Shown: positions 54,300 through 62,823 of the stretch, one piece after another
How the letters are laid out: each line of letters begins with the position of its first letter
How positions within the stretch are numbered: position 1 is the stretch's first letter
Assembly (NCBI GenBank): GCA_030998225.1
Contig: JAPYXD010000704.1
Span: forward strand, 10,106,001-10,170,000
DNA from: Diplolepis rosae
Lineage: Eukaryota; Arthropoda; Insecta; Hymenoptera; Diplolepididae
Reading direction: 5' to 3'
Length of the DNA: 64,000 bases
The notes under the pieces: generated by a model
Database searches by the model: none
What the model saw: only the letters and a program-made list of their open reading frames with translations
What the model was told of the DNA's origin: nothing
Program-made: the position numbers and the translations under genes

Positions 54300-55480
54300 T
54301 CAACGGAATAAATGATAATCGGATAGTGCAAGGTCAGGACTATACGGCGGATGAGGCATCACTTCCCAGCTTAACTCCAATAATTTTTTGCGAATAACCA
54401 AAGATGTATGTGGTCTGGGGTTTTCTTGATAGAAGATGACGCCTTTACGAGTTGCCTCTTCTGGCCGCTTTTCCTTTATTTCTTTGTCTAATTTCATTAC
54501 CTGGCGAAAGTAGACATTCGAATTGATAGTTTGGTTAATTGGAAGCAGTTCAAAATAAACAATACCTTTGAAATCCCACCAAACACTCAGCATTACCTTC
54601 TTTTGATGTCGATTGTGCAGGCTCATCTCGCTTGCTCCATGATATTTTTCGCACAACGTTATCGTAAACAACCCATTTCCCATCGCCCGTTATGATGAGG
54701 GTGACCATCCGTCCGGATTTCTCCGGACTTGTCCTCATTTTAGGGCTTGTGTAAGTTGTCCCACAGGATTTTTTACTTTGTCCGGGCTTTTTTGTCCGGA
54801 TTTTTCGAATGACAAATTTTTATTTTTGATCATCTTTTGGATCTTTTTTTTGTAAAAAATTTGATCATTCAATGCCATCTAACGATTTGTTCGTCAATTC
54901 ATAATTGTATTCTACTGTGCCCTACTTTGTTCTGCCTTCAAACTATTTCGTCTAACTTTGTACTCTTTTATCAAACTTTTCTGTCCTACCTTCTCCTCTT
55001 TTTCAAACTTTTCTGTCCTCCTTTTTAAATAAATTTTTGTCCTACTTCGTCCTCATTTTTCAAACCTTTTTGTCCTACTTTTCGAAAATCAATTATGGTC
55101 ATCATAGTTATGATTCGCTTTAAAAATGGATCGGTTTCGTTACATTTCAGCAGTGAGTCGCAAATGGAAATTCGTTTAGTAAGCTGAATTTCGTTCAATT
55201 TGTGAGGAACCAAAATATCGAGCTTATTAACGTAACCAAGTTGTTTTAAATGTCTTTCAACGCATGTATGTAATTTGTTAAGCTTCTCTGCGATCGCTCG
55301 TTTCGTACTTTACCGTTATTTTCTATCATTGCTTTTATTTTGTCGTCGTCAACTTCAGTTGGGCGTCCAGAGCGTGGTGCATGATTCAGGTCAAAATCGC
55401 CGGAACGAAAACGAGCAAACCAATTCTGGCACTAGCGTTCTGTTAATGATTTCTCACTATAAACATCATACAACTTTTTC
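54300..55480 (-). pseudogene. mariner transposase, copy 2, interrupted
   Basis: The minus strand reads SHFDLNHAPRSGRPTEVDD, VPHKLNEIQLTKRISICDSL, LKRIIT and then the hAT insertion. Beyond it: ITGDGKWVVYDNVVRKISWS (the Glu of GDEK is Gly), a frameshift, VWWDFKGIVYFELLPINQTI, GVIFYQENPRPHTSLVIRKK (second catalytic Asp is Glu) and HPPYSPDLALSDYHLF. The catalytic change and the insertion both inactivate it. Shared with copy 1: the frameshift between GYAECLVGF-like and VWWDFKG. Confidence 0.9.
54697..55106. mobile_element. hAT-type non-autonomous element in mariner copy 2
   Basis: Exact 8-bp duplication GTTATGAT at 54689-54696 and 55107-55114. Ends GAGGGTGACCAT and the complement of TATGATGACCAT. 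The left part reads GACCATCCGTCCGGATTT and TCCGGACTTGTCC; the right part has repeated TTTTGTCCTAC.TT / TTTTCAAAC units. GGGTGACCATCCGTCC-like ends are typical of hAT MITEs. Confidence 0.88.
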
Positions 55481-55656
55481 CGAGCTTGCACTGCGTTTTT
55501 ACCTTTTTGGGAGTAATAAAGTAAAATGTGAGGAAAATGACCGCCTGGAATCTCAATTTCAAATCATCTAGCGGAAAAAAGCGAAATGACTTTGTTGCCA
55601 ACCCAATATATAATATAATCGTGCCCATAACGCCCCTGGAATATAGGGGAGGAAAC

Positions 55657-55898
55657 CATAGAGATATTATAGATAGAGGAGACAAGCCATAGGCCGCTCT
55701 GTAAGTGGCAACGTCAGCCTGCAAACTCGGTGAGAGCGAAAGAGAGAGACGATAAGTGGTTTTTTCTGTCTTTGTCTATGCGTACCGCGCTAGCCTCGGC
55801 GTTAGCGAGAGACATCCTAACCCGAAATTCACTCTCTCTCTCGCCCGAGCTGACAGGCTTCAGGCTGGCATGTCTCCTCTATCTATAATATCTCTATG
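55657..55898. mobile_element. MITE with CATAGAGATATTATAG ends, 8-bp duplication
   Basis: The termini CATAGAGATATTATAGATAG and its complement extend to 31 bp (…AGGAGACA). They are flanked by exact GAGGAAAC on both sides (55649-55656, 55899-55906). Inside, AGAGAGAGACG and CTCTCTCTCGC form an inner hairpin. The terminal 16 bp equal those of the P-like element at 57949, which suggests mobilisation by that enzyme. Confidence 0.9.
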
Positions 55899-55906
55899 GA
55901 GGAAAC

Positions 55907-56210
55907 ACCTTAACTCTCTGCCTACCCAAATGACAGTTATCGTTAATAATCGTCAAATGAGGGATATGGAGAGGAAATAGCCAATGTCATCACTCATTTA
56001 CATGAATAGCTGTGTATTGGTGCAATTCAAATGAGTTCGAAGTTATCAGTGCTGTAACACAAAACTATATGAACTGCAGAAGATCCTCCTTTATTGAAAT
56101 TTGTAAAATAATAACGTTAATACTCTTCGAATAACCTAAAATATCATTTATCAGATATGAAATAAATTAAGAGAACTGAAGTAATCGCTAATCCCATTAA
56201 CAATATGAAC
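55907..56210. other. spacer, nothing recognised
   Basis: About 300 bp of AT-rich sequence. Confidence 0.35.
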
Positions 56211-57790
56211 TATGTGGTAATAAAAGCAATATGTGCAGCATAACCTAAAAATGGAATGCCATATTGGATAAAATAGATTTTAGAAGAAAATGTTTGAATA
56301 GATCATTTAAAACACATATTAAACGAAGAATACTACTTTATTGACCACTTGTGGAAGAATTAGAGTCAATTTTTAGGTGTTGTTATGATGACTTGGCGTG
56401 ATCACACAGAGGCTCATCTATCATGAGTATGGCGATACGCTGTGCACGTGAAATTAATCAGATGCACCTTTATATATTTTACATAAATAAAAACTCTGGA
56501 GCGTATTTTGATAAAATTAATAAGTAATTTATTCAAGTAGTGTATAAGGCGTATACATGAGCTTAGAGAAGTACTGCTCTACTTGACCGTTCGACTATAT
56601 CTGCCCGATCCTTCAGAAGTAAAATTGCTTAGAAAAATGCTGAAAGGGAGACTTGAGTTTTCGACTATTACAAAATGTGTTTAACGGTACCTTTACAATG
56701 TCTCTAGTTGCGTCATAAAGTTCGAAGTACAAATATCATTTCAATAGCTGTGATGGTAGGCTTAGAGTAAGGATTAGGAAAGGTCCGTCCGTTCACAGAA
56801 ACTTGGGTTTCCCGTCGCATGTTATTTACAATTGTTCTCGGCTCGATACTTTATGGGGGTGATTTATACAATATAACAACTGAAAGCAATTGCACCTCTC
56901 CAGATGTTGGCATTTGTGAATAAGTCTGAACAAATCCTATTAACGCAAAGATATGCAATTTTATAACTTAAACGCATACATGTTATCTTAACAGGTGTAA
57001 AAATGGTAGAAGTCATTCAAATACATACAGGTTAGATTTTCGTAAGTGACACAAAAGCCACGGTAAGTGAAAAAATATTGTTTTAGTTAACGTTAATTTT
57101 ATAGCTTCAACTTTAAAAAATTGATATCCATGATTTTAAGTCTCATTTTTTAAATATAAAACACAACGAATTTTAATTATTATCATTCATAAATCATAAT
57201 TGTATTTCCAAGAATTAAACTAATTCGTCCAACACGGACCTGAGTAGTATATTTTGTGAAAAAATAAATCAAACATTCGAAATCAATTCATTAAATTTTC
57301 TGGATTGAATTCCACAATTAAAGTATTATTAATATGTCCTACTATTGTATCACGTAATATCAATACTACTCTTTCGTGGAATTCAATAGAGAACATTTAA
57401 TAATACATGCTGAACATTTAAATTAAATCTGAACAAAATACTACTCAGATCCGTGTTGGACGAATAAATTCAACTCTTGTAAATACAATTATCATTTACG
57501 AGTGATAATAATTAAATTTGGTTCTGTTTTATGTTCAAAAAATGACAATATTTGTTTATAGCTATTGTGTCACTTACGAAAATCTAACCTGTATGTATGT
57601 GAATAACTTCTACTATTTTTACACCTAAAAATTGATTCCAATTCATCCACAAGTAGTCAATAAAGTAGGATTCTTCGTGTAATGTATGTTTTAATTGATC
57701 TATTCAAATACTTTCTTCTAAAATCTATTTAATCCAATATGACATTCCATTTTTAGTTTAAGTTGCACATACTGATTACATATAATTATA
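56211..57790. mobile_element. giant foldback element with a solo LTR in its left arm
   Basis: Left arm 56211-56380 plus 56994-57300 pairs with right arm 57380-57790. Matching words include CCAATATGGCATTCCATTTT against the complement near 56255, TGACACAAAAG against CTATTGTGTCA, and TCCAACACGGA against TCCGTGTTGGA. Without the LTR the palindrome is about 970 bp with arms near 450 bp. Outer ends are ragged and no duplication is certain. No coding capacity. Confidence 0.85.
56381..56993. mobile_element. solo LTR of an LTR retrotransposon
   Basis: The 613-bp block begins TGTTATGATGAC and ends GTTATCTTAACA, inverted near-copies with TG…CA borders. The 5-bp GGTGT is duplicated (56376-56380, 56994-56998), and the other arm of the palindrome shows the empty site with a single copy. 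An AATAAA lies at about 56484. TG…CA borders with a 5-bp duplication and no internal genes define a solo LTR; BEL/Pao or Gypsy are both possible. Confidence 0.88.
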
Positions 57791-58972
57791 CGCAACTATA
57801 CCATCTGATCAAATTTGACCAGGATTGGTCCAATTAAACCGCGCGCGTAACCCGAAACGGAAAAAAGTTTTTTTTATAGGTTGGTAACACCTTCTTTGAC
57901 AGTCGTATGCAGTTTGAGCGGGACACGTCCATTAGTATGTGTTTGGCACATAGAGATACTATAGATCAGGCCAGTGCTACTCTTCTGGAGGCCTGTAGAA
58001 TAAAAGTTGGCTGAGAGTTGGATCACGACCACCAGGCGAAATGGTGGCGCTGATTATCTTTAGGGCCGACTTGCTTTCAAATACATGGCAAAAATGTAAA
58101 TATTTATGTTTTTTTTCAATTTAAACTGCCTTTTCGTGTTTTTTTTTTACAGAAAAATAAAGTTAAATGTTTCTGGCATATAATAATACAAAATATATGA
58201 GAAAAAAAGTGAAATATATTGATTTTCTGAACGATCAAGTAGGAGTGAAAGCAATAAGAAAAATTTGTCCCAGTTAATGAATTGAATAAAATAAATATAA
58301 AACGCGAAGTAATCACAATAAAATTGTCATTAATCGAAAAATTAATATAATTAGTATATTAATGAATTTTAGTGCAATGATTATAAGTTATAATCAAATA
58401 TAAATACATTTATTTGTGCAAGTAAACATTAATATTTAGTTTTTCATATATTTCAATTATGTCATAGTAATTGGGAGAAGTAAATAAATGTGTGGAAATT
58501 GTTAGTTTTTAAAATCAAAATTCTAAATTGGTTATTGCATTTTTTTAAACTGTAGTTGTAAATTAACTAACTCAACTGTTTATTAAAATGTATTTAACAT
58601 GATGAACTATTTTTACTATGTTATTGTTACCATAATATTGTTATTTTGCAATTATAAAAATAGCAATAACCAAGAGACATTAGGGATGTATATAGGATTT
58701 ATAATAAATAAGGCAATTTTAAAATTTCAAGATTGTAATTCTTGTAAACATATTGCAATCTTCGTAGTATTTTATGATAAACAATATATACAATAAATAC
58801 AAGAAGCATTTCAACACTCATATAATGAAAAAAATAATTATCACATTGTGAATAAAACATAACAATAAAACATAACAGAAAATTTCATCAATAACAATAA
58901 TAAGTTTATCACAATTCTTTTAAATCAAGTCGTTCGTCTATAAACATTTTTTACCCTATTGAAAAATTCTGT

Positions 58973-59141
58973 GTAGGATACCACATAGGATCTCATATAG
59001 GACCTTACATAGGATCCTGCATAGGATCCTATATAAGATCTTATGTACGAATATATGTGAGTTCCTATGCCAAATTCCTACATAGGATCTTGCATAAGAT
59101 CTTACACAGGATCCTATGTAGGATCCTATGTAAGATCCTAT
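58973..59141. repeat. GGATCCTATATA minisatellite
   Basis: About 14 units of TAGGATC(C/T)TATATA and close variants, 11-13 bp each. The unit is near-palindromic, containing GGATCC and TATATA. It replaces the left terminus of the foldback at 59142. Confidence 0.85.
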
Positions 59142-59746
59142 ATATTGTTATTATTGAAGGGCTATTTTGAAAGAGAAAAGATTATTTTACATGAAAAAAA
59201 TTTGAAACACAGAAAAATAATTTTATTAATCAATTTTATTTCTTACCCAATTTTTTTTCTTATCGCTTTTCGCCAAATTTTAAAAAATTATGCGATTTTA
59301 ATAAATTACAAATAACTTTTTCGAGAAAAAGATTCCCTACAACTTAACCATTTCCAATTTTCGAAAATGAATAAATTATTATTAAATTCAGCAATTTGTT
59401 TATAAAAATTTCGTTTTGGAAAATTTTTTTAAATGTTTTCAGCCATTAAAGAATTTATATTTAAAAATCAGAAACAGTAAAGTTGTGGTAAATCTTTTCT
59501 CTGAAAAAATGATTCATGATTCATTAAAATCGCATAATTTTTTAAAATTTGACGAAAAGCGATAAGAAAAAGAATTGGGTAAAAAATAAAATTGATTAAT
59601 AAAATTATTTTTCTGTGTTTCAAATTTTTTTCATGTAAAATAATCTTTTCTCTTTCAAAATAGCCCTTCAATAATAACATTGGTATTCTAGAAAGCAAAA
59701 TTATCTATTTTTGCCTGAGGTCTAATTTTCATGGGTGATAACTACC
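59142..59746. mobile_element. TTAA-flanked foldback element, copy 2, left end lost
   Basis: Both arms are present (ATTGAAGGGCTATTTTGAAA … TTTCAAAATAGCCCTTCAAT), and the right terminus AAAATTAGACCTCAGGCAAA (complement) ends in AACTACC then TTAA at 59747-59750, as in the copy at 25431. The left terminus is missing next to the minisatellite. Frames on the two strands encode the same peptide (KGYFEREKIILHEKN), a by-product of the palindrome. Confidence 0.83.
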
Positions 59747-59939
59747 TTAAACTTGGAAATTTCGATTGTTCTTATTTTAAATTTGAATTTAAATTAAATG
59801 ATTTCAGCCAAATGTGAATCATATTTGTAAAAATATAGTTTTACGTTAATTTCTGTTAGCGAATCCGGCGGGATTGTGAATTAGAAGTACACAATAAACA
59901 AAACAATATACAACAGAGAAAATGAATGCGAAAAATACA

Positions 59940-60188
59940 TACCGTTCCCAAAACAATTCCGTCAGGACCAATAATTGTTCTTTCGCGGATGATGTCACTT
60001 TCAGCAAAATGTTTGTCACAAACTGCTTGACCTTCTTTGACTTCGATATAGTCTGTTAAAATTGCGCGTTGCCATTTTTTAATTAAATTTTTATCTTTTG
60101 GCACATAAAAAAATCGACGAGTTTGCTCCTCGGAACTCCGTTTATTTTTGTAGCCAGAATCACACTTCACGGCAATACACTTCACCAT
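59940..60188 (-). CDS. THAP zinc-finger exon of a P-like transposase
   Basis: ATG at 60186-60188 opens MVKCIAVKCDSGYKNKRSSE, then RRFFYVPKDKNLIKKWQRAI and EGQAVCDKHFAESDIIRERT. The zinc ligands are Cys4, Cys9, Cys57 and His60 (C-x4-C-x47-C-x2-H), with the family-typical FYVP, the Trp at 39 and HF at 60-61. The domain is complete and has no stop. It ends at GIVLG(T) where ACG|GTATGT gives a good 5' splice site at about 59942; TTCGCTAACAG at about 59860 would be a possible acceptor. THAP domains of P-element enzymes bind the element's own subterminal DNA. Downstream exons are missing, so if expressed the product would be a DNA-binding fragment. A repressor-like role, as for truncated Drosophila P proteins, is inference. 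Confidence 0.85.
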
Positions 60189-60434
60189 TTTTTATTGTTT
60201 TTTATATCCTTACACCAAGAAAGCTATTCACTTTACTTTTTCAACAAAAAACACGATAAAAACACTACTAAATATCAAAAAACCTCAAATCTTTACTGTT
60301 TTGCCATGCAATTGACAGCAATTGACAGTTAGTCGGCCCTAAAGCTTATCAGCGCCGCGCTCGGTCACATTAAGTACTAATGCCCTCGCCAGTCAAAAGT
60401 CAGCCCACTTTTAGTTTTAAGTTGCAGAGGGCTG

Positions 60435-60654
60435 CTATAGATAGAGGAGACAAGCCAGCCTAAAACCTCTCAGATCGGGTGAGAGAGAAAGTGATATTGT
60501 GGGTTAGGCTGTCTCTTTCTAACGCGGTACGCGTGAGCAAAGACAAAAAAACCACCCACCGTCTCTCTCTTTTGCTCTCACCGAGTTTGCAGGCTGACGT
60601 TGCCACTTACAGAGCGGCCTATGGCTTGTCTCCTCTATCTATAATATCTCTATG
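60435..60654. mobile_element. MITE copy fused to the P-like right terminus
   Basis: Sequence from ATAGAGGAGACAAGCC to TGTCTCCTCTATCTATAATA repeats the MITE at 55657-55898 in opposite orientation, with AGAGAGAAAGTGAT and CTCTCTCTTTTGCTC inside. Its outer end doubles as the P-like terminus, its inner end is cut at CTATAG. Confidence 0.82.
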
Positions 60655-60833
60655 GTTTGGCAGCCATTGGTTTACGACGCGAAACGTTTGTTTGGCGATT
60701 TTTACTATGGAAAAAGAATTGAACAACGATTTTGCTTGAAATTTTGTGTTTCCAATGGAATTATGGCTACGGAATCATTGAAAATGTTGCAGAAGTGTTT
60801 TGGGGAGTCTACTCTATCGAGAACGCAAGTATT

Positions 60834-61353
60834 CACAGTACGTCGACTACCATGTATTTTAGGAGGGTACTTAGAAAATTGAAAATGAGAATCAGTGCCG
60901 CCAAGTTATGATAGCAAGAACTAATATCAATGTAAACAAAACCCCCTTACTCCGCAACTCGATGCCAATAAGAAGGTGGGCATTGAATGGTATTGAAATG
61001 TCAAAATCTGGAAAGAAAGGGAATCAAGAATGAAACTTTTGAATGCCTTTTAATGCCTAGGAATTAAATTGCATTCAAAAGTTTCATTCTCGATTCCATT
61101 TTTTTCCAGATACTGGCATTTCAATGCCATTCAATGCTCACTTTCTTACTAGGTATATTCTAAAGAGCGGAAAATTTGTAAACATGAATCAATGATTTAT
61201 ACTATCAGATTTTATCAAAATAGTATCAAACTATGGTTGCTATGGTTACAAGAGGTTAAAAAGAACATCGGTAACGACAATAGCGCCACCACTTGTTGAT
61301 AGCAAACACTATAATTCGTTCCCCTTTTCACCTATATGAGTGGATCCACTGTG
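60834..61353. mobile_element. unclassified element with 8-bp duplication, containing a foldback
   Basis: CACAGT…ACTGTG ends lie between exact copies of CAAGTATT (60826-60833, 61354-61361). Beyond six bases the ends differ (CACAGTACGTCGAC against CACAGTGGATCCAC). The 8-bp duplication fits hAT or P type. A foldback is nested at 60967-61150. Confidence 0.78.
60967..61150. mobile_element. foldback MITE, third nesting level
   Basis: ATTGAATGGTATTGAAATG pairs with CATTTCAATGCCATTCAAT, and AGAATGAAACTTTTGAATGC with GCATTCAAAAGTTTCATTCT. Arms are about 80 bp with a short centre at TGCCTAGGAATTA. Confidence 0.85.
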
Positions 61354-61378
61354 CAAGTATTTGAGTGAGGGTCGTGAG

Positions 61379-61516
61379 CAGTGTCGGATTAAGAAATCGT
61401 GTGCCTTCTTCCAAAGCGTGAAAAACAGAGGAAAGAGAGAGGGACTGCTGCCCCTCCTTCTTTCCTTTGTTTCTCATGCCTTACAAAAAGGCATACGATT
61501 TCTTAATGCGCCACTG
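61379..61516. mobile_element. hAT-type MITE, same site as in the 15434 mariner
   Basis: CAGTG…CACTG ends and the exact duplication GTCGTGAG (61371-61378, 61517-61524). Sequence and insertion point equal those of 15785-15917. Confidence 0.9.
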
Positions 61517-62094
61517 GTCGTGAGGTCGTAGAAAACTTGCATTATGCAAGTCGTCCATCCACCTCTATTAACGACGATAACATCGAAAAAGTGAAAAAAA
61601 TTGTGCTTGAAATTCGCTGTGTTGGCATCAGAGAGGTAGCAGAGGCTCTCAACATCTCTTATAGATCGACTTAACACATTATGATTCATGTTTTGGGTAT
61701 GAAGCGCGTCGCCGCCAGACTCGTACCGAAAGACCTGAATTTCCCAGCCTGATTGTGACTGAAGTTTTGGCTAAACACGGAACAAGAGTCATTGCTGAGC
61801 CACCGCATTCGCCAGATTTGGCTCCCTTTGACTTTTTCCTGTTTCCAAAACTCAAATATCCGCTCCGGGGAACGCGCCATGAGTCGATTGAGGCCATAAA
61901 AAGAAATTTGCTGAAGGAATTAAAGGCCTTACCGGTCGAGGTCTATAAGAAGTGTATGGAAAATTGGATTAACCGTTAGCATGGTTGTATTGGCTCAAAA
62001 GGAGCCTATTTTAAAGGCGATAATAAATATTTGTATTAAAATACATAAAAATGTTGTTTTTTTAACAGTCCGGGTCAAATTTGATCAGATAGTA

Positions 62095-62420
62095 TGTCTA
62101 AATATTGCTTGCTTTTTGCTAAGACTAAAAGTTTGGACTGTCCTTATATACTAACTGGGAAAATATATCACCGCTGGTAAGAAATTTATAGTGCCGGCTC
62201 AAATACTGTGAATGCCTCGATGTCTGCCAGTAAAGGATTAAAAATGTAGAGGGCTCTGAGAAAATATATTACAATTTCGTCCAATGTATTTTAAAATGAA
62301 ATAAATTATTTTAAAAGGAAATTCGAGCATTAAATACTTTTTAATTATCTGATTCTTATAATTTATACTCTGATAAAAAATAACTTATTTTGTTCTTATT
62401 TTATTTTTGTACTAATTTGA
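62095..62420. other. spacer, nothing recognised
   Basis: AT-rich, no similarity noticed. Confidence 0.35.
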
Positions 62421-62823
62421 TTGTTCCCTTGTCTCTGGAGTGTAGTGGTGTATCCATGTTTCGTCCACAGTAATTATCGACGCAGAAACTTGTCAGGATT
62501 GCGACGGCAAAGCGCCAAAATAGCCTTAGAGTCGACCACACGATTGCGTTTATTCTCCTCTGAGAGCAAACATGGCACCTATCTTGCCAAGATTTTTTTC
62601 ACACCCAATTTTCGTGCAAAATTGAAAACACTGTCCCTTGCGATGTGCCTGTGGCCTCAACTTTTTCGTGCACTTTGATTCTTCGATTACTCAAAACCAT
62701 TTCGTGGATTTTATGGATCATTCCGGGAATAATGACTTCCAGTGAACGTCCCGAACGATATTCATCTTTTGTGGATGTACGGCCACGTTTAAACTCATTT
62801 ACCCAATTGTAAACAAATTCCAT
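62421..62823 (-). pseudogene. mariner transposase fragment, N-terminal third
   Basis: The minus strand reads NWVNEFKRGRTSTKDEYRSG, HKIHEMVLSNRRIKVHEKVE, TSQGTVFSILHENWV (HTH), then in another frame KILARWVPCLLS, RNRVVDSKAILA, DKFLRR and DTPLHSRDKG. This runs from the first HTH to just short of the first catalytic Asp of a mellifera-type mariner. No terminal repeats or TA duplications are found. The upstream end stops abruptly at 62823. Confidence 0.82.

Larger units (their letters stand above)
54053..55606 (-). mobile_element. mariner (TTGGGTTGGCAACAAAGTCA ends), copy 2, with hAT insertion
   Basis: Termini TTGGGTTGGCAACAAAGTCA and the complement at 55606 are flanked by TA (54051-54052, 55607-55608). 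Subtracting the 410-bp insertion with its 8-bp duplication leaves about 1136 bp. Sister of 43230-44212 but longer at both ends. Confidence 0.93.
57949..60654 (-). mobile_element. P-like element with THAP exon, in the mariner
   Basis: Exact 8-bp duplication GTTTGGCA at 57941-57948 and 60655-60662. Termini CATAGAGATACTATAG and the complement of CATAGAGATATTATAG. Subterminal sequence is also inverted: GGCGCTGATTATCTTTAGGG near 58048 and the complement of GGCGCTGATAAGCTTTAGGG near 60340. An 8-bp duplication and a THAP-domain first exon are hallmarks of the P superfamily. The right end includes a copy of the MITE seen at 55657 (60435-60654), joined at the shared TATAG. Between 58100 and 59860 no catalytic domain is recognised, so it is non-autonomous. 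Confidence 0.85.
60707..62038 (+). pseudogene. mariner transposase, interrupted by two insertions and internally deleted
   Basis: The start ATG at 60707-60709 is intact here: EKELNNDFA in one frame and RIEQRFCLKFCVSNGIMATE in the other, so a frameshift follows at once. It continues ESLKMLQKCFGESTLSRTQV to 60833 and resumes at 61354 and 61517. EVAEALNISYRST (HTH) and GMKRVAAR then jump to TEVLAKHGTRVIAEPPHSPD, LAPFDFFLFPKLKYPLRGTR and ENWINR. The jump removes the same segment as in 15623-16438, with the first two catalytic Asp. Confidence 0.9.
57801..62092 (+). mobile_element. mariner with four levels of nested insertions
   Basis: Left terminus CCATCTGATCAAATTTGACC at 57801 (TA 57799-57800) and right terminus ending …TTGATCAGATAG at 62092 (TA 62093-62094) belong to the same family as 15434-16494. 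Its sequence is split into 57801-57948, 60655-60833, 61354-61378 and 61517-62092 by a P-like element, an unclassified 520-bp element and a hAT MITE. Taken together the mariner is about 1 kb, as in the other copy. Confidence 0.92.

Noticed and set aside
58973..59141. CRISPR-like short repeats
   Set aside because: Units are 11-13 bp with no unique spacers; a minisatellite fits better.
59067..59315. 82-codon plus-strand frame with repeated GSYxxSY-like start
   Set aside because: It is translated minisatellite plus one arm of a palindrome; the same peptide occurs on the opposite strand.
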